Of a stretch of DNA of 64,000 bases, positions 1 to 7,103 are shown in pieces. The notes beneath the pieces were generated by a model. That model did not search any database. It was given only the letters and a program-made list of their open reading frames with translations, and was not told the DNA's origin. The stretch is from NCBI RefSeq assembly GCF_000262755.1, contig NZ_AFEU01000003.1, positions 186,001-250,000 on the forward strand, read 5' to 3'. Position 1 is the stretch's first letter. Each line of letters opens with the position of its first letter. The stretch is from Bacillus methanolicus PB1 (GTDB lineage: Bacteria > Bacillota > Bacilli > Bacillales > Cytobacillaceae). Both the position numbers and the translations under genes were made by a program.

Positions 1-14
1 CGCCCTATTCCACA

Positions 15-52
15 GAAAAAAAGCGGTGAATTGTGTGATCACTGCTTTTTTG
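15..52. terminator. Bidirectional intrinsic terminator
   Basis: A-rich arm followed by GCGGTGA, an 8-9 nt loop, then TCACTGC and a T6 run. The arms pair with one G-T wobble. It lies just past the stop of the small minus-strand gene that follows, and could also end a gene entering from the left. Confidence 0.7.
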
Positions 53-89
53 GTAATGAATCTCTTCATATCTATTCTTATCTATTCTT

Positions 90-221
90 TTAATTTTCGG
101 TTGAGGATTGCTTGTTATTATTTTGCAATGAAAAAAATTCAGATTTTGTTTTTGTGAAGCTTACATTAATGCCGGACTTTCTTAACCGATTGACAAACTC
201 AATGAGTTGTTTTGTTGCCAT
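90..221 (-). CDS. Small hypothetical protein, 43 aa
   Basis: A 43-codon ORF opening MATKQLIEFVNRLRKSGINV, with an amphipathic, basic N-terminal half and a polar, Asn/Gln/Ser-rich tail. The start ATG has an AAGGAG ribosome-binding site about nine bases upstream, and an intrinsic terminator follows the stop, so it has the signals of a real short transcription unit. I do not recognise a family. It has no cysteines and no membrane segment, and is probably a small cytosolic or DNA/RNA-associated protein. It is supported mainly by its expression signals. Confidence 0.5.
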   Translation of the reverse strand: MATKQLIEFVNRLRKSGINVSFTKTKSEFFSLQNNNKQSSTEN

Positions 222-641
222 TCTAAAAACTCCTTTTTAAGAGCGATTCAATACCTTTATACTACATAGCAAATATGAACAATCAATGAAAAATTTGATA
301 AAAATATTTGAATATTTCTCATTCCCTTTCTTTTCTGGCGTTAAAACCAATTATTGGTATTCCTATTTTGGGAAAATTGGGTCTAAACGCTTGTATTTTC
401 TTCTCAATTTATCCATTCGCTATTGAAAACTAAAATCCTGTTTTTCTCTTAAAAAATTTCATCAATTATAAATACTTTTTCCCTTCTCAATTTAATAATT
501 GATTTATTTTTTGAAAATACACGAGGCTGAAGGGTCTGACTTCCTCCGGCAAAGACTGATACAACCATTCTGTATATTGTATTTGTCTGAGGGAGACAGA
601 CCATTATGAGTCTGCCTCATTTGCATGTTTTTGAAAATCAA
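222..641. other. Gene-free AT-rich stretch
   Basis: About 420 bases between two minus-strand small genes. The left two thirds are very AT-rich and I see no convincing ORF or structured RNA. The right third holds one copy of the palindromic repeat family (listed separately). Promoters for the first small gene should lie near its left end. Confidence 0.5.
523..618. repeat. Palindromic repeat element, copy 1 (diverged)
   Basis: Outer arms GAGGCTGA and a degenerate GAGTCTGCCTC frame inner GGGTCTGAC and GACAGACC half-sites around a roughly 50-base core. It belongs to the dispersed family whose best copies are at 1139, 18626, 27833 and 62956. Sited at the 3' end of the YuzL gene. Confidence 0.7.
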
Positions 642-773
642 TTAAGACCGCTTTTGTTTTCGGCGGGATGAAGAGGCTTGCCGTTCACCAGGTTCTGTAG
701 TTGTTGTTCCTTGTCCCTCAACTTGCGATGAACTCAGTCCTGTCCTGGACGGATCCTGTTTTCGTTTAGACAC
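642..773 (-). CDS. yuzL: YuzL family small basic protein
   Basis: A 43-residue protein that is very basic and hydrophilic, starting (GTG) [20 protein letters not shown] and ending RRKQKRS. This matches the YuzL family of short Bacillaceae proteins, which share a KxDPSxxGLSS motif, a [12 protein letters not shown] core and an SSxRKQKR tail. The function of the family is unknown. The GTG start was chosen because GGAGGT sits seven bases upstream; a longer reading frame upstream has no such signal. It has no hydrophobic segment and is probably intrinsically disordered. It is transcribed convergently with a repeat element and divergently from the ykuS homologue. Confidence 0.75.
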   Translation of the reverse strand: MSKRKQDPSRTGLSSSQVEGQGTTTTEPGERQASSSRRKQKRS

Positions 774-885
774 TGTAAACACCTCCACGTATACTTTTTG
801 CAAAGAGCCGGGCAATTTATACAGCTTTATAAAGAATATTTTGAGAAAAGTTAGAGATGATATTTTATGGGAGGAGGTGTTTTTT

Positions 886-1128
886 GTGGCGAAAATTGGG
901 GTTGAACAATCTTTAACCAACATTTCCGAAGCCCTTCGGCAAAGAGGATACGATGTAGTTGAATTAAAGCAGGAGTCGGATGCAAAGGACTGCTTTTGCT
1001 GCGTCGTTTCAGGCCAGGATTTAAATATGATGGGCATGCAGGATATTATTACAAATGCCTCTGTAATCGATGCGAGTGGGAAGTCTGCTGATGAAGTTTG
1101 CCAGCAAGTTGAAGAAAAGCTCCGTTAA
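886..1128 (+). CDS. ykuS: YkuS / UPF0180 family protein
   Basis: An 80-residue conserved Bacillaceae protein of unknown function. It opens (GTG) [22 protein letters not shown] and ends with a helical VEEKLR segment, as in B. subtilis YkuS. The middle holds a cysteine-rich [11 protein letters not shown] stretch and a [13 protein letters not shown] strand-turn region. The GTG start has GGGAGGAGG directly upstream with normal spacing. An earlier TTG would add 15 residues with no family counterpart. It appears to be monocistronic: a palindromic repeat follows ten bases after the stop and may serve as terminator. Confidence 0.88.
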   Translation: MAKIGVEQSLTNISEALRQRGYDVVELKQESDAKDCFCCVVSGQDLNMMGMQDIITNASVIDASGKSADEVCQQVEEKLR

Positions 1129-1138
1129 CCATCATAAA

Positions 1139-1270
1139 GAGGCTGTCTCAAGAGGCTGTCTCAAAGCCTAAGGGTCAGACCCCATAACACAATATATAGG
1201 ACATAATGTTGTATAAATGTGCTGTATTTTGATAAATGCACATGGGGTCAGACCCTTATGAGACACCCTC
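1139..1270. repeat. Palindromic repeat element, copy 2 (long core)
   Basis: GAGGCTGTCTCAA occurs twice in tandem on the left, then GCCTAAGGGTCAGACCCC, a 60-base AT-rich core, GGGGTCAGACCCTT and TGAGACACCCTC. The core itself can fold back (TATAGGACAT against ATGTGCTGTA). It is nearly identical to the copies at 18626 (right half, inverted) and 62956. It lies between ykuS and modB. Confidence 0.85.
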
Positions 1271-1326
1271 TTTTTGCTTTTTGCTTTTAAATAATCTTTA
1301 GTGCTGAATAATGGCAAATTTTTCGT

Positions 1327-1400
1327 TATAATACGTATGAACCTAGTATTGGTTGATAGTCTATTTAGTTCAGACATTAATATTACAAGTAATACGTATT
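1327..1400 (+). promoter_or_regulatory. Putative modB promoter with duplicated AATACGTAT motif
   Basis: TATAAT at 1327-1332 could be a -10 box. AATACGTAT occurs at 1331-1339 and again, as the palindrome AATACGTATT, at 1391-1400. This looks like an operator pair flanking the transcript start, but I cannot tie it to a known regulator, and no good -35 box is visible because the repeat element ends about 50 bases upstream. Confidence 0.35.
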
Positions 1401-1414
1401 GGACTGATTTATGT

Positions 1415-2068
1415 ATGAACACTGATTTTTGGATGCCTGTATCGCTCTCATTACAGATTGCCGGCATTTCTACCGTTATTGTTTTAATCATCGGATTATT
1501 ACTAGCAAAACTGTTGGCAAAAAGGCAGTTTCGCGGAAAAGTAATACTTGAAACGGCATTATTGCTCCCTTTAGTTTTGCCGCCGACCGTTATTGGATTC
1601 TTATTAATTATCATATTTGGAAATAACAGCTTTCTAGGGATGATTATTGATTCTGTTTTTCGGCAGCAAGTTATGTTTACCCCTTTGGCAGCAGTTATTG
1701 CTTCAACTGTCGTCGCCTTTCCGCTAATGTACCAATCTGCAAAAACAGGATTTGAGTTAGTTGATTCAGGTGTGGAAGATGCAGCACGAGTTGATGGTGC
1801 TGATGAATGGAAAGTTTTCTTATTTGTTACTCTTCCCCTTTCTTTTCGAGCAATACTTACAGGCAGTATTTTAAGTTTTGCCAGGGCACTGGGGGAATTT
1901 GGAGCTACATTAATGTTTGCCGGCAATATTCCGGGAAAAACACAGACGGCATCAACGGCCATCTATGTAGCTTTTGACTCTGGAAATATGGAGATGGCTT
2001 GGCTGCTAGTTGGGGCAATGATTGCAATATCTTTTTTCATGATTTTATGTACCGCATTTTTAAAGTAA
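1415..2068 (+). CDS. modB: Molybdate ABC transporter permease ModB
   Basis: Inner-membrane permease of a ModABC-type molybdate (or tungstate) importer, about 217 residues, close to the usual ModB length. It begins MNTDFWMPVSLSLQIAG, has five to six hydrophobic segments, and carries the EAA-type loop that docks the ATPase, EDAARVDGADEWKVFLFVTLP, near residues 130-150, followed by the ALGEFGATLMFAGNIPG signature. The start is uncertain because no ribosome-binding site is obvious. Earlier in-frame ATGs at 1337 and 1301 precede or sit on the apparent -10 box. No modA or modC is adjacent, so partner proteins must be encoded elsewhere. A likely consumer of molybdate is the molybdoenzyme at 59.5-61.8 kb. 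Confidence 0.85.
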   Translation: MNTDFWMPVSLSLQIAGISTVIVLIIGLLLAKLLAKRQFRGKVILETALLLPLVLPPTVIGFLLIIIFGNNSFLGMIIDSVFRQQVMFTPLAAVIASTVVAFPLMYQSAKTGFELVDSGVEDAARVDGADEWKVFLFVTLPLSFRAILTGSILSFARALGEFGATLMFAGNIPGKTQTASTAIYVAFDSGNMEMAWLLVGAMIAISFFMILCTAFLK

Positions 2069-2071
2069 ATA

Positions 2072-2111
2072 ATATGGGCCATGGAGCGGTATCTAATTCT
2101 ATGGCTTTTTC
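2072..2111 (+). terminator. Weak intrinsic terminator after modB
   Basis: GCCAT and ATGGC arms with a roughly 20-base loop, followed by a T5 run, directly after the modB stop. Confidence 0.45.
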
Positions 2112-2137
2112 TTTAATAGAGGAATATAAAAGGAGTA

Positions 2138-3325
2138 TCAATAATATCTCTTCGCCCCGAGGTATCGTTCACTCCAATATTTGCTTGTCAAATTGCTGAT
2201 GGTAACTCCTGTAGAACTTCCGCAATGAATGAATTGATTGTTTCCGATATAAATCCCAGCATGAGAGGCTCCCGGCCGGTAGGTTTCGAAAAAAACAATG
2301 TCTCCGACTGACGGCTTGTCCACTTGTTTTCCGGCGTTCCAAATTAACGAGACTGTACGCGGTAAAGAAATACGTTGTTTTTCGAATACATAAACAAGAA
2401 ATCCGCTGCAGTCAAATCCTTTTTCAGGAGTCGTTCCACCCCATTGGTAGCGTGTTCCAAGCAGTTCCGCCGCATCTCCAATTAAATTAATAACGTTAAA
2501 TTCTTTTTCCTTCTTGGAAGGTTTTGCTAGCATTAATCGCGTATAAGTATTCAAATCAACCGTACCGGTCGTTGGAAGTTTATTGGCCTTTTGGAACTCT
2601 TTTACTGCCTCAAAGGTAGTCGTGCCAAAATATCCCGTAATGGTCGTGTATGTAAAATATCCGAGCTCTTTCAATTTCGTTTGAACCTTTTTAACTTCTT
2701 CCCCGGTCGAACTGATCGTTAAGCGTATCGCTGTCTGTGGAGGTTCAGTTTTATTATTGGTTGGTGCAGATTTTCCTTTTTGGTTCAGTACTTCTTTCAG
2801 CTTGTTCAGCGTTTGCGGCCTTGCTGCTCCATCGGCGGTCAACCCATAATCTTGCTGGAATTTGCGAACCGCTTCAGAAGTGATTGTTCCATAGTAATTG
2901 GTGATGGACGGATAAGTGAAATATCCAAGCGATTTCAATTGTGATTGCAATTGGCTGACTTCTTTACCGCGGGATCCAATTTTTAACGTGCCGTTGGCAG
3001 CTGTCTGGGCAGGATTTGCCTTTTGAGAGACCCCCGTTAATCTTTCATACGTTTTCCAGTCAAACACACCTGTTTGTGGCAATCCCACAGCCGATTGAAA
3101 GTTTTTCACAGCCTTTTCCGTGATAGATCCATAATAGCCCGTAGCTTTAAAGTATGTAAAATATCCTTTATTTTTTAATAATTGCTGAAGCTGTTTTACA
3201 TCATCGTTTTTCATCCCTATTTTTAAATCCGAGTCTCCCAAGGCCGCATCACTAATGGATGGAAGCATGAATAGCGCCGATGCAAACGCGGAACCGACGA
3301 TGAGCTTTTTCACCGGATCTTTCAC
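2138..3325 (-). CDS. Secreted NlpC/P60 peptidoglycan hydrolase with three PG-binding repeats
   Basis: An exported cell-wall endopeptidase that should cleave D-glutamyl-mDAP type stem-peptide bonds. Residues 1-28 form a signal peptide ending near DAA. Three PG_binding_1 repeats follow at about 34-96, 112-176 and 201-266, each with the LKxLGYFTY...YYGTIT..AVxxFQ pattern. The NlpC/P60 domain covers about 283-395, with catalytic Cys306 in GFDCSGF, His355 in ASHAGIYIG and a third polar residue near His367. The GTG start is preceded by GAGGGGG; a second in-frame GTG four codons later is possible. It is monocistronic and may act in vegetative wall turnover or germination. Confidence 0.9.
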   Translation of the reverse strand: MKDPVKKLIVGSAFASALFMLPSISDAALGDSDLKIGMKNDDVKQLQQLLKNKGYFTYFKATGYYGSITEKAVKNFQSAVGLPQTGVFDWKTYERLTGVSQKANPAQTAANGTLKIGSRGKEVSQLQSQLKSLGYFTYPSITNYYGTITSEAVRKFQQDYGLTADGAARPQTLNKLKEVLNQKGKSAPTNNKTEPPQTAIRLTISSTGEEVKKVQTKLKELGYFTYTTITGYFGTTTFEAVKEFQKANKLPTTGTVDLNTYTRLMLAKPSKKEKEFNVINLIGDAAELLGTRYQWGGTTPEKGFDCSGFLVYVFEKQRISLPRTVSLIWNAGKQVDKPSVGDIVFFETYRPGASHAGIYIGNNQFIHCGSSTGVTISNLTSKYWSERYLGAKRYY

Positions 3326-3527
3326 CGTTTTTTCCCCCTCTATCTATGTCAACGAACGAAACGTTTATTCAATGAATCATGCAAAAAAAACACTACTATT
3401 CTTTACATCGGATGGACTGCTTTTTTCTTTAAGGCTAAACGGGTAATTTTTTGTCAAAAGAAACGGAATTAATATGATTGAAGCAACTCTCTAACATCGG
3501 GAGGTCATTCGGAGAATTCCAGACACA

Positions 3528-3990
3528 TTATTTCCCCAGCGCTTTTGAACGCCGAGAAAGTACACGGCTTTCATCCAGCATACCGCTTCCTAAAATGACA
3601 CCTAGCACGATCAAACTAAACCCCAAAATTTGTGAAAGAGAAATAGATTCTCCTAAAAATAAATAAGCCCCGAGTAATGAAAAGAGAGGATTTAAATTAA
3701 TAAAAATCGCCGATTCTGCTGCACCAATTTGTTGAATTGCTTTGTTGTAAATCATATGACCAAGCGCAGTAGCAAGTACAGCTGACGCAAGGAAGATCAT
3801 CCATAGGGATCCCGTACCGTTTGCCAAGCTTAATAGACCGTCCGGTTCCATCCAAAAACTAATTAAAAATAAAAGCAAAGACCCGAACAATAACGTCAGT
3901 TGCGGAAATTAAATTGGAAGTACGTCTAATGACGATTGTAATCAAATAATAGATGAAAACAGACAAGTATTAACCCCTCACCTGCATAAG
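3528..3990 (-). pseudogene. EamA/DMT transporter remnant
   Basis: About 120 codons encode the C-terminal half of an EamA-type drug/metabolite transporter: four hydrophobic segments with the typical AIFINLNPLFSLLGAYLFLG and LGFSLIVLGVILG segments. Reading upstream, the same frame meets a stop codon eight codons before the TTG at 3890. A different frame there continues with a YTxVxRR-like segment (YYLITIVIRR), so a frameshift lies near 3895-3910. The first EamA repeat is missing altogether, as the next gene starts at 4025 on the other strand. I read it as a decayed gene. The alternative, a functional single-repeat transporter starting at TTG, is less likely because no ribosome-binding site is present. 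Confidence 0.65.
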
Positions 3991-4024
3991 ATTGTAATGG
4001 ACAAGTGATTGGAGGTGAAAACAA

Positions 4025-4483
4025 TTGCGATTTGTAGTGCTTAAAAAAGGGTCTATGATGTTTTTTCTTTTATTTATGATTACACTTTCCGCCGCTGCTA
4101 TCTGGTTTTTCGGAACATCGGGCTCGGTTCCTGTTGCCAGCCGAGATCAAAATCAACATGAACAAATAAGAGAGATTCATATGGTAACTGGTGAATTTTC
4201 AGCGAAAACAAGCGGAGGGAAAGAAATTGAGGCATATCGCTGGGATCCCGGCACCGTGTTTGTTAACAAAGGGGAAAAAGTGCGCCTTACCATTTTAGGT
4301 GTGAATGGTAAAGAACATCCATTTATTATCGAAGGTACTAATATAAAAGGAGTTGTCAAACAAGATGATGAAACAACCGTGCCCCTGCAATTTGATAAAG
4401 AAGGAATATACAGGTTTATTTGCCTAACGCATTCTAACAAAGATCGTAATGGTCCAATGATTGCTTATATTGTTGTAGATTAG
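4025..4483 (+). CDS. Membrane-anchored cupredoxin-domain protein
   Basis: A 152-residue protein with an N-terminal membrane anchor (about 10-30) and an extracytoplasmic cupredoxin fold. Likely copper ligands are His98 in KEHPF, Cys133 and His136 in FICLTH, and Met145 in NGPM, the order used by blue-copper and COX2-like domains. Residues 70-95 form the WDPGTVFVNKGEKV strand typical of this fold. It may carry electrons or handle copper at the outer face of the membrane; the partner is unknown. The TTG start is set by GGAGGTG eight bases upstream. Monocistronic, closed by a terminator ten bases after the stop. Confidence 0.8.
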   Translation: MRFVVLKKGSMMFFLLFMITLSAAAIWFFGTSGSVPVASRDQNQHEQIREIHMVTGEFSAKTSGGKEIEAYRWDPGTVFVNKGEKVRLTILGVNGKEHPFIIEGTNIKGVVKQDDETTVPLQFDKEGIYRFICLTHSNKDRNGPMIAYIVVD

Positions 4484-4492
4484 TGACAAAGA

Positions 4493-4526
4493 AAAGCACT
4501 GGATCAGGGAACCCAGTGCTTTTTGT
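4493..4526 (+). terminator. Intrinsic terminator of the cupredoxin gene
   Basis: GCACTGG / CCCAGTGC stem with a short loop, A-run before and T5 after. Confidence 0.85.
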
Positions 4527-4681
4527 CATTTTTACCTTCCGATGAACATTTGCGTCCAATATTGACCGTATGCCCCTCCTTTTGCATAACCTACACCAAT
4601 TTCAGTAAAACTTATTATTACTAATTCATTATTAATTGTATTGAGGGGTCAAACCGTTCTTATTAATTGTAAAGTCATGTA

Positions 4682-4745
4682 TTGACAAAGTTAATTTGCT
4701 GAAATAATGTATTATTGTAAACCATATCGGTTTATTTGTTTACAA
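4682..4745 (+). promoter_or_regulatory. bioY promoter with BirA operator
   Basis: TTGACA (4682-4687), a 17-bp spacer and TAATGT (4705-4710) form a sigma-A promoter. Straight after lies the inverted repeat TTGTAAAC-N15-GTTTACAA (4715-4745), the form expected for a Firmicute BirA (biotin-protein ligase) operator. It overlaps the predicted transcript start, so biotinyl-AMP-loaded BirA should block initiation. Confidence 0.85.
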
Positions 4746-4761
4746 AAAAGGGGAGAAACGA

Positions 4762-5328
4762 ATGAACAATCAACAGCGAAGACTAAGAATGATGATTATT
4801 ACAGCTTTATTTGCGGCGATTATCGGAGTAATGGCACAGTTAACGATTCCGCTTCCGCACGTTCCGATCACCGGACAAACTCTGGCAATCGGCCTTGCCG
4901 CAACAATTCTAGGAGCAAGATACGGAACTCTTGCAGTTATTTTATATGTAATCATTGGTGCAGCAGGGATACCGGTATACGCTGAAATGAAAGCCGGTGT
5001 CTCAGTTCTTGTCGGTCCGACGGGAGGCTATTTATTTAGCTTTATTCCTACTGCTTTCTTTATTGGATGGTTTCTTGAAAAAACATCCTTTACGATAAAA
5101 AACGCCATAATTGCAAATATAATCGGTATGCTGATCACGTTATCAATTGGAACTGTATGGCTGAAAGTCGCTGCGGAACTTTCCTTGACAGAAGCATTTA
5201 CAGTTGGATTTACTCCTTTTATAATTGTAGGTATTATCAAAGCTGTCCTTGCATCATGGATTGGAATCTTAGTCAGAAACAGGCTAATATCTGCCAACTT
5301 ATTGTTAACAGCAAAAACACCTTTTTAA
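4762..5328 (+). CDS. bioY: Biotin transporter BioY
   Basis: The S component of a biotin ECF-type importer, 188 residues with about six membrane segments. Family motifs are LPHVPITGQTLAIGLA near 32-47 and the VSVLVGPTGGYLFSF segment near 74-88, both lining the biotin site. Start ATG has AGGGGAG at good spacing. No ecfA/ecfT genes are nearby, so it either uses the shared housekeeping ECF module or works alone. The BirA operator upstream shows biotin repression and independently supports biotin as the substrate. Single-gene unit with its own terminator. Confidence 0.93.
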   Translation: MNNQQRRLRMMIITALFAAIIGVMAQLTIPLPHVPITGQTLAIGLAATILGARYGTLAVILYVIIGAAGIPVYAEMKAGVSVLVGPTGGYLFSFIPTAFFIGWFLEKTSFTIKNAIIANIIGMLITLSIGTVWLKVAAELSLTEAFTVGFTPFIIVGIIKAVLASWIGILVRNRLISANLLLTAKTPF

Positions 5329-5339
5329 TTCCTTTCAAG

Positions 5340-5372
5340 AGAGCATTCGTTGCGAATGCTCATTTTTGTTTT
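5340..5372 (+). terminator. Intrinsic terminator of bioY
   Basis: GAGCATTCG / TGCGAATGCTC near-perfect stem followed by ATTTTTGTTTTT. Confidence 0.85.
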
Positions 5373-5525
5373 TAAGAGGAAAAATATTTTTATAAATATT
5401 TTCTTCGAAACTTTCTTTATGTTTATACGTATTATTTCTTGTGTGCATGGAAATAGGATGCCATTGATTTATATTATTTGACTGAATATACTCATATCAT
5501 CGGCTTTCAATAGAGGTGAAAATTA

Positions 5526-5810
5526 TTGTTAGAATATTTATTTGACGTCTCGGATGTTTCTCAGCTTACGACTTTTTATATTAGTGTTTTGCTAAGCCTT
5601 TCGATTCAATATATTTTCTTTTTGTCCGTTGATGTTTCAATTGATTCTTTTTCTTCCCGCATAGACATCAAGTCACATTCATGCATACCATCCTATATAG
5701 CTAAAAGCCGGTCAAATACAAATTTTCTTTTAACGTGGATTATAAAATATATTCGAAAGAAAGAATCTGCCGATGATGAAGGTGATCATTTTATTTTCTC
5801 TTATAAATAA
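5526..5810 (+). CDS. mifM: MifM-like regulatory arrest peptide for yidC2
   Basis: A 94-residue leader protein directly upstream of a YidC paralogue, the position and size of B. subtilis MifM (about 95 aa). MifM stalls its own ribosome unless it is inserted into the membrane by the primary insertase, and so reports insertase activity. An N-terminal hydrophobic segment spans about 13-34. The C-terminus has LLTWIIKYIRKKESADDEGD (68-87). From memory of the MifM arrest region, Trp71-Ile72 and the acidic run Asp83-Asp87 fall two positions from the W-I pair and acidic DEED-type block that drive stalling; the R-I and M-N residues are not conserved. TTG start with GAGGTG upstream. The downstream hairpin supports the assignment strongly. 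Sequence divergence elsewhere is high. Confidence 0.8.
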   Translation: MLEYLFDVSDVSQLTTFYISVLLSLSIQYIFFLSVDVSIDSFSSRIDIKSHSCIPSYIAKSRSNTNFLLTWIIKYIRKKESADDEGDHFIFSYK

Positions 5811-5830
5811 AAAATAGGAGGAAATAAAAT
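5788..5830 (+). promoter_or_regulatory. Hairpin sequestering the yidC2 ribosome-binding site
   Basis: ATTTTATTTTCTC (5788-5800) pairs over 13 positions with GAGGAAATAAAAT (5818-5830), with one G-U pair, hiding the GGAGG and the first two bases of the yidC2 ATG. The 17-nt loop contains the leader stop codon. A ribosome stalled at the acidic codons 83-87 would cover the 5' arm and free the ribosome-binding site. Confidence 0.8.
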
Positions 5831-6602
5831 GAAAATTAAACGTTTAGCGCTATCTCTTATTATCTTATTCATCAGTACTAGTTTGCTTACCGCATGTCAA
5901 GCTTACGGAGCAGACAATAAAGGGTTCTTTCATATCATGTTTATTGAACCTTTCGCTCAGGCCATTCATTTTGTTGCAGGCCTTTTCGGGGGCAATTTCG
6001 GATTGTCGATTATTGTAATTACAATTTTGATTCGATTAATTTTAATGCCCTTAGTGTTAAAACAATATAAAAGCCAGTTGGCAATGAAAGAAAAAATGGA
6101 ATTGCTAAAACCAGAGTTGGATGAAATTCAAAAGAAATTAAAAAGCGCGAAAAAACTTGAGGAACAGCAAAAATTGCAGCAAGAGATGTTTAGTTTATAT
6201 CGAAAACACGCAGTGAATCCACTATCGGCAGGTTGCCTTCCCGCTATTATCCAAATGCCGATTTTACTCGGGTTTTATTATGCGATTAGAAGTTCTGGAG
6301 AAATTGCAACCCATTCGTTTTTATGGTTTAATCTCGGACATCCTGATCTCTTTATTACCGCTGCAGCAGGAATCGTCTATTTTTTGCAGTTCAAAGTTTC
6401 CCAATCGAATATGCCTGCCGATCAGCAAAATCAAATGAAATTTTTCGGATTGCTTTCTCCGATTATGATTGTATTTGTTTCTATAAATGCTCCTGCAGCA
6501 TTGCCGCTTTACTGGACAGTCGGCGGTTTGTTTTTAATTATTCAGACGATCGTAGCAAGAAAATTATATTCAACTGAAAAGCGTCATGAAAATTCCAATT
6601 GA
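5829..6602 (+). CDS. yidC: Membrane insertase YidC2 / OxaA2 (MisCB-like)
   Basis: A 257-residue YidC/Oxa1/SpoIIIJ-family lipoprotein insertase that inserts proteins into the cytoplasmic membrane. Signal peptide with lipobox LLTAC (Cys23). Five membrane segments follow. The conserved positive residue of the hydrophilic groove is Arg69 (ILIRLILMP). A charged cytoplasmic hairpin (KEKMELLKPELDEIQKKLKS) lies between segments 1 and 2, and LPAIIQMPILLGFYYAIR marks segment 2. The preceding arrest-peptide gene implies this is the inducible backup insertase, translated when the primary one (encoded elsewhere) fails. Length is normal for the family. Confidence 0.94.
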   Translation: MKIKRLALSLIILFISTSLLTACQAYGADNKGFFHIMFIEPFAQAIHFVAGLFGGNFGLSIIVITILIRLILMPLVLKQYKSQLAMKEKMELLKPELDEIQKKLKSAKKLEEQQKLQQEMFSLYRKHAVNPLSAGCLPAIIQMPILLGFYYAIRSSGEIATHSFLWFNLGHPDLFITAAAGIVYFLQFKVSQSNMPADQQNQMKFFGLLSPIMIVFVSINAPAALPLYWTVGGLFLIIQTIVARKLYSTEKRHENSN

Positions 6603-6623
6603 TTGATGAAAAAATAAGGGCTG

Positions 6624-6732
6624 AGAGGCTGTCTCAAACCTCCATGGCATATCAGCCACCATGATAAATGAGTCTTCTAGATAAGACACCGTATAAAAAA
6701 CCTAAGGGTCAGACCCTTATGAGACAGCCTCT
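6624..6732. repeat. Palindromic repeat element, copy 3 (short internal form)
   Basis: Outer arms AGAGGCTGTCTCA and TGAGACAGCCTCT are perfect. The left internal part (CCTCCATGGCATATCAGCCACC) is the inverse of the right internal part of the copy at 18626. The right end has AAGGGTCAGACCCTT. It lies between the convergent yidC2 and crcB genes and may terminate both. Confidence 0.88.
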
Positions 6733-6749
6733 AACCCCTTTTATTTTAT

Positions 6750-7103
6750 TTATGATCTCCCAATTAACAGGCCGAGAAAGCCGGCTGTTATACCGCCAAT
6801 GTAAGTAATAGCTAAATAAAAGGCTGCTTTGATGGTTTTTTTTTGTTCAAATAGCTGAAGTGTTTCTGCTTTCAGTGTTGAAAAGGTAGTAAAAGCACCC
6901 ATAAATCCAATTCCAAAAAGCGCGTAAACAGCTTCCCCAAGTTTTTTTCCAATAAGAATTCCAAGCAAAAACGAGCCGAGCAAATTAACTGTTAATGTTC
7001 CAAAAGGAATTTTTGAATTATGGCCATTCAATTTCCTTGAAATGAAGTATCGGGATACTGCCCCAAAAAAACCGCCGAGAGCAACAAGTAATAAATTCTT
7101 CAT
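6750..7103 (-). CDS. crcB: Fluoride channel subunit FluC/CrcB (second of pair)
   Basis: A 117-residue, four-helix membrane protein of the Fluc/CrcB family, which exports fluoride passively. Signatures are GGFFGAVSRYFISRKL at the N-terminus, PFGTLTVNLLGSFLLG near 34-49 and the TM3-break motif GFMGAFTTFSTLKAET near 67-82 with the pore phenylalanines. ATG overlaps the stop of the upstream crcB gene by four bases (ATGA), so the two are translationally coupled. Paired genes of this type encode heterodimeric channels, as proposed for B. subtilis yhdU/yhdV. Confidence 0.93.
   Translation of the reverse strand: MKNLLLVALGGFFGAVSRYFISRKLNGHNSKIPFGTLTVNLLGSFLLGILIGKKLGEAVYALFGIGFMGAFTTFSTLKAETLQLFEQKKTIKAAFYLAITYIGGITAGFLGLLIGRS

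Noticed and set aside
4630-4670. Further copy of the palindromic repeat before bioY
   Set aside because: GAGGGGTCAAACCGTTCTTA resembles one arm, but no partner arm is present; too degenerate to list.
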